NCBI GenBank assembly: GCA_001599715.1
Contig: BCHU01000004.1
Location: forward strand, 1,240,001-1,304,000
From: Phaeotremella fagi
Taxonomy: Eukaryota; Basidiomycota; Tremellomycetes; Tremellales; Phaeotremellaceae
Direction: 5' to 3'
Length of the DNA stretch: 64,000 nucleotides
Of the stretch, positions 58,759 to 64,000 are shown piece by piece. The notes under the pieces are model-generated. The model searched no databases, was not told where the DNA came from, and saw nothing but the letters and a program-made list of their open reading frames with translations. The stretch's first letter is position 1; each line of letters opens with the position of its first letter. The translations under genes and the position numbers were made by a program.

Positions 58759-60257
58759 ATGATCAACACCGTCAAAAACGTAATCTCCAAAACGACCGAT
58801 GAACTAGGTCTCAAGATCCTGTTCTCAGCACCGAGGGATGTCCATCTCCTAATCCTACAGAGAATATTCCGGCTGATCGCCTACGGAGAATCAACATTGA
58901 TCCTAACGAATTACCTGAAATCCCTTGGATTCTTAGATGTCCAAATTGGATTGTTCATGACGTTAACCCTATTCGGGGATGTTGTCGGATCGAGTTTCTT
59001 GACGTTGTTCGCTGATCGATTGGGTCGACGAAAGGTTCTGCTCGTGGGTTCGTTGTTGATGTGTTTCAGTGGTGGGATTTTCGCTAGTTTCGATAATTAT
59101 TATGTTCTATTGGGAGCCGCGATGGTTGGTGTCATTTCACCCAGGTAGGTTAATTGGCTTTCACGAATACGAAGGTTTGACACTGATAACACGAACTGAC
59201 TTTCTAGTGGGAACGAAATCGGTCCATTCAAAGCTATCGAGGAATCTACCATTTCCCAATTAATAACTTCAGATCAAAGTTCGACTATTTTCGCTTGGTA
59301 CGCCGTCTTCTCTGGTTTCGCTGGTGCATTCGGATCGTTATCTGGAGGATGGATCACTCATCTATTGATCACCGATCAAAAATGGTCAATCGTTAAATCT
59401 TATAAATCGATTTTCTGGTTATACACTTTTTGGGGTTTCTTGAAATCAATCTTGAGTTTGATGTTGTCGAAACGATGTGAAGTTGAGATGGAGGTTAAGG
59501 ATGAAGTTGATCAACCGAGTGTCGATGGGGAGGAGTCACGACTGTTATCTGATAACCAAGAGAATTCACCCAACTATGAATCAACGGATTCTGCACCGCC
59601 TGAAATTGAGAATAAAGTTCTTGGTCTCACTGCGGAAACTCGAAAGAAAGTTTGGATCCTATCAGGATTATTTGGATTAGACAACATAGCCTCAGGCTTG
59701 GTTCCTCTGTAAGTGAATCCATCTACACCTCAAAAACTAAATGAACTAACCCAAACCCCAGCTCCTTCATCATCTATTTCTTCTCTACCAAATTCAACCT
59801 CCCCGAAAACACCCTAGGAAACACCTTCTTCACCACCTCCTTCGTAGCTGCATGTTCCAACCTCGTAGCCGCCTCCCTCTCCCGTCGAATAGGTAACATA
59901 AAAACAATGGCCTTCACCCATCTACCCTCATCAATCTGTCTAGCCCTTATCCCTTTACCCAAAACATTCGAAATCGCAAGGATAATCCTGATAGCTAGAT
60001 TCTGTACAGCTCAGATGGACGGTTCACCCCGTACAGCGTTTCTCACTTCTTATATCCCGAGAGATCAACGAACGGCTGTCATGGGGATTATCAATATTGT
60101 TAAAACTATTGGTCAGAGTTTTGGACCTAGTTTGACGGGTTGGTTATCTGGTCAAGGGAGGATTTGGATTTCGTTCTTGGTTGCGGGGTGTTTGAAGGCT
60201 TTGTATGATTTTTGTATTTTATATTTCTTCGCTAGGGCTTCGATGGTTAAGGAGTGA
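58759..60257 (+). CDS. major facilitator superfamily transporter
   Basis: The start at 58759 gives MINTVKNVISKTTDELGLKI. Two or three short introns join in frame to about 460 residues with roughly 12 hydrophobic segments. The MFS signature after TM2 is present as FADRLGRRKVLLVGSLLM. A hydrophilic central loop with many Glu and Ser (EMEVKDEVDQPSVDGEESRL) splits the two halves. The second half contains CTAQMDGSPRTAFLTSYIPR and AVMGIINIVKTIGQSFGPSL. The gene ends ARASMVKE. The substrate is not predictable from these motifs. It converges with the OPT gene, with about 150 bases between stops. Confidence 0.9.
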
Positions 60258-60409
60258 GTGGGGGTTGGTATGTGGGACTTGTGGGGGTTAGATGAGGATG
60301 TAGAAGAGAAGAGGTTTTGAGCTGAAGTAGAAAAAGTCGATACATAAATCAATCAAACAACTAAGATATGAAGAACAAAATGTAAACCACGAACACCTCT
60401 CCTTACAAC

Positions 60410-63400
60410 CTACGACCAACTCCCCTCACTCAACCCAAACGTCTCACCAGGAGACAACTGGATAGCAGCAGCATGTGAACCACCCAAACCGTCCAATGTA
60501 GTAGTATAAACCGTGTTCCCCCACCAATTCTGGATACCAGTTCCAACTGAGCAACGTAAGCAAACCTATATCTATGAAATTGTTTTACTCACTCGATCCA
60601 TTTTCCGGCAATTGAAGACCTATTCTGTTAACCACTGAAAAGCGATTCTCACTTACAAAAGAAGATTATGATTAAACATAGTGCATAACCGCATGTCCAA
60701 GCTGCTGACAGAATGTAGTTACTGCAAAACCATTCAGTAGATTGTCGGGATCATTCAAAAAGGGTACCCACTATCGAGACCACCAAACGAAATACCGTTT
60801 TCGAATCCAATATTGAAATACGAAACCCATAAAACAGAAGCTTAAGTCTTATCAGTACCAACACCCATCATCCCAAACCCGAAAACATACGCAATGAAGT
60901 TTATAGGTAAATAAGGTGGGAGGAGTGCAACGCACGAAAACAGAACTGGCCAATTGATGAATTTCCATATTGCCGTGGGGTATCTTCTAGCCAAGAACCA
61001 GGTTATGATTGGTAAAACTATTCCTAGTGGTAAGAAAATAAGTAGAGGTGAATATAAGTTGATGGGTGCGAATAATCTTTTAGGTCCAATCAAGCCGTAT
61101 AAGACAGAGGCGGAGAAGAAAGCTTGGGTAGATGGACACCACCTTTTGACATTAGAATTTGAAGTTGAATAATTACTGTGAGGATTGGGACATACCAATC
61201 TTTTGTACTCAATTGACAGATCCCTTCGACATTGGTGAACAACCATTCCTGAACGCCTAGTTGGACGATGCTTCCGATCGTTGCAGCGAAGATTTGGGCG
61301 AAGAAGACGGTTCGAGGTGGGAGTTTCATATAATGAGAGATTTTTTGGTCTTGAACATAAGCTAGTGCTTGGGTTGTTGAGATGTAACCTGGGGGGATAT
61401 TAAATTAACATCTATTTCATATATTGGAGATGAAATGTTTACTGTCCGAAAGTCTATATTTTTAGTTAGTTTGTTTAGTGATAGACAACTTACCTTGAAG
61501 ATCATCATAGCCACTGGTTTACCAGGAAGTACAGCACCGATCAACATCTCCGACTGAACAGTTCATCAATTCAATATCCCATATCCCAACCCAAAAAACT
61601 CACAGGTACATTCAAAGGAATTTGAATATTGGTAACAGCCTGAATAATACCTACAGGCAAAACCAAAATCATACTAAACAGTATAGCCAATACCAAACCC
61701 CAAACAGGTAATTCGGTCGGCCAACCAGTGATACATCCAAGCGAAATGCCTATCGTGAAAATGAATAATGTTAGATACCAGTATCCGGGGACTTGGTTGT
61801 ATTTTGACATTAGGTTGGCTTGGATATCTGGATTTGAGGGGGGGGCGGTTGTCGCTTGATGCCATACTAGGTTTGGTTAGATTGGGTTGGAATGAAGATG
61901 GGTGGATTTACTTTGTTTCCAGTGGAATAGGGTGACATGAACTACTACTGCTACGATCCTGTCACAAGTGAGTACAGCTGTTCAAAACAAATTTCTTTAC
62001 ACTTACGCCGCAAAACTTAATCCGTATGCTAAGGCGAATGCCTGAATACAGTAGTAAATATCAATCGAATCTTGAGAAACATCGAAAGACATACGATGGA
62101 AATATAAACAGGCGAATAATTTTCATAACCAGCTTGATCAAAAGTCATCTCTGAAGTTAAAACTTTTGTAATATTATATCTAGCTCCTCTGTTGTCATGT
62201 TCAGTGCGGAACTCTACTCATTCAAACTTACGTGTTATCAAATATAGAAGATGATGAGAAAGGTAGATTTTTGGCGTAAAAGACATTTGAGTAGTAGAGT
62301 ATTGGAGCTAGGAACCATATGAACTACACGGTACGAGTCAGTAGACGTAGACCAGAGCTCGTCTACAACTCACGAAAATGAATCCAGCTAGGATATTCGC
62401 CGTTGTCCACCAAGGAGTTGCTAGCGGGTTATTGAACGCTGATGCCATGCCCCAATCGAAAGTCAATAAAGAAAGTCCAGCTCCACTCTGATAGCCGAAC
62501 AACAGATTGATCTAAGAACGACAAGTCCATATCAGTTATACGTCCCCAATAAGAAAACGATATCATTCAACTAACCACTTGATTGTGAGGTTTGATCCAA
62601 GTCACCCAATCGAACTGACCACCACGTCAATATGTCTAGGTCGATATACGATACCCCGTAACACTTACAGTGCTTAAAGCGGTGAAAAGGTAATTCGGGA
62701 AGAACGACCAAACGAACATGATCCCAGTATTCAGATAGAAGAACATCTGACGATTGTGCCATTTCTTCTTCCCGCTCGTAAAAGAGAAAGTAGATGAATG
62801 GAGGGCGTTGAACACTGAGCAAATCAGAGAGTTATCGTATAAGCCAGATGTGACTTACACGATGTGTTGACTAGAGTACTTGGCCAAATCATGTTTGATG
62901 GTCTAACTAGGAATCTTTGTAGACATCCTGAATAGGAGAAACCTAAAAGTTGACTTCCTAAGACTCTGATAGACATTTTGTTAAGCTTGTAGTAGACAAC
63001 ATAAGACATGACATACAACATCAATTGATATCCCCAACCCCAATTTTGATTATAGAAGAATCTCTGAACAGCAATCAAATTAGTAGCATAAGCCGAACTA
63101 GCAGAAACGTTGGTCATGATATAGACCTAACCCATCAAATCAAAAATACTCCCAACAAAAAGAGTAAAACCCCACTTACCAGAGTATGTTCCTTGACATT
63201 CCAATCACCAGGATTGATCCAACCCCAACCCCTACTTCTAGGTAATGTAGCAAAAAAAAATCCAATGGGATGAACGATGAGTTGAGCGACTATTCCGGTA
63301 ACGATCACACCTGGATATCTGTAGAAGAAGAATTGATTTACCCCCGGGATGAGGATCGCGAATATCGTTCCGAGCAGCCAGGCTCTGGTTGTTGATACTG

Positions 63401-63689
63401 GTAATTCAGTGTTGTCAGTTGGGAAAACTGAGGATTGGACTTCTGGATAGGGTGAATCGTCTTGTTCGGTGGAGGGCGGGGGCTCTTGGATTGATTTTTG
63501 ATCGTCATTGTATTGATCGTTCACGTTTGGGGTATTCATCTTATCGTCATCGTCTTCCGTAGTGATTTGTCCACTTTGGTCACTTTCTCCAAAGGCTAAA
63601 TTTATCTGGGGGGAAATGACGGTCGAAGAAGTTGAACTGAAATCGATTGGGGGTGAGTTGTAAACTAGTGAGAACGGATGAGCGGTCAT
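60410..63689 (-). CDS. oligopeptide transporter (OPT family)
   Basis: The start at 63689 (MTAHPFSLVYNSPP) leads to a long acidic N-terminus. Then comes the OPT signature DSPYPEVQSSVFPTDNTELP with STTRAWLLGTIFAILIPGVN, followed by NPGDWNVKEHTLVYIMTNVS. Many short introns interrupt the membrane region of about 14 helices. The last exon reads GIQNWWGNTVYTTTLDGLGG and ends FGLSEGSWS at the TAG at 60410. Length is about 830-850 residues, usual for the fungal family. These are plasma-membrane proton-coupled carriers of small peptides or glutathione. Several internal exon borders are only roughly placed. Confidence 0.9.
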
Positions 63690-64000
63690 GGTGAGCGAGG
63701 GAGTGAGTGATAGTCAAATCAGTAAGATGATGTTGGTCTCGGAAACATTTCATATTTATCATAAACTCGACTGATTAAATTATCAATTGTAATCTCTTGG
63801 ATAGTCAAAGGCCGTTCTTGAAGGATGGAACGTTGAGTGTGGGAGGAATCGTTGTGTCCTTTCAGTAATGTATTCCTTTCCTTTCCACTGATTGATTAGT
63901 TACTTGGATACTACTTGTTCTCCTCTTCTTCACTGAATTCACATTCATCAATTGATCTGCTGAGGTAGTGCTTGTACTTCACTTGTATAACATGAAATAT
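63690..64000. promoter_or_regulatory. upstream region of the OPT gene
   Basis: About 311 bases to the right edge, upstream of the OPT start. No specific site was named. Confidence 0.3.

Overview
This window is nuclear DNA from a basidiomycete, most likely a Tremellales yeast related to Kwoniella or Cryptococcus. The evidence is dense genes, many small (about 45-65 nt) GT-AG introns, moderate GC, and an alpha-1,3-glucan synthase AGS1 of the cell-wall/capsule type. The genus is inferred from gene structure and content, not from a database search. No rRNA, tRNA, CRISPR or transposon genes were seen.

Conserved genes, left to right: a DIL/ankyrin protein cut by the left edge (1-3182, -), ribosomal protein RPS23 (-), a gamma-glutamyltranspeptidase-like enzyme (+), a DNA polymerase epsilon/CHRAC histone-fold subunit (+), the SAGA subunit SGF73 (-), the U3 snoRNP protein PWP2 (-), a coiled-coil protein (+), a PIG-X/PBN1-like protein (-), a saccharopine-dehydrogenase-like oxidoreductase (-), TAF12 (-), tRNA adenosine deaminase TAD1 (+), Mediator MED13 (-), AGS1 (7.9 kb, -), a NIPA-type transporter (-), a 3-hydroxyacyl-CoA dehydrogenase (+), an MFS transporter (+) and an OPT oligopeptide transporter (-).

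Four unrecognised paralogous families sit between these housekeeping genes. Family A/B has six intronless genes of about 250-310 aa: three on + at 3.9-7.0 kb and three on - at 11.2-14.8 kb, mirrored around RPS23 and the GGT-like gene. Family C is one two-exon gene with acidic repeats (17.2-18.0 kb) plus a decayed 3' copy. Family D is one apparently intact two-exon gene (19.2-19.8 kb), one frame-broken copy and two decayed fragments. Family E has three intronless genes of about 185-192 aa on - (32.0-34.9 kb), with a decayed C-terminal remnant between the first two. A further broken gene lies at 55.7-57.0 kb. The pattern is local gene birth and death between conserved genes.

The strongest single-gene oddity is a duplicated, still in-frame terminal exon of the GGT-like gene. 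No function can be assigned to families A-E from sequence alone, and no complete new molecular system can be claimed. The mirrored A/B cluster is the best candidate for something undescribed.
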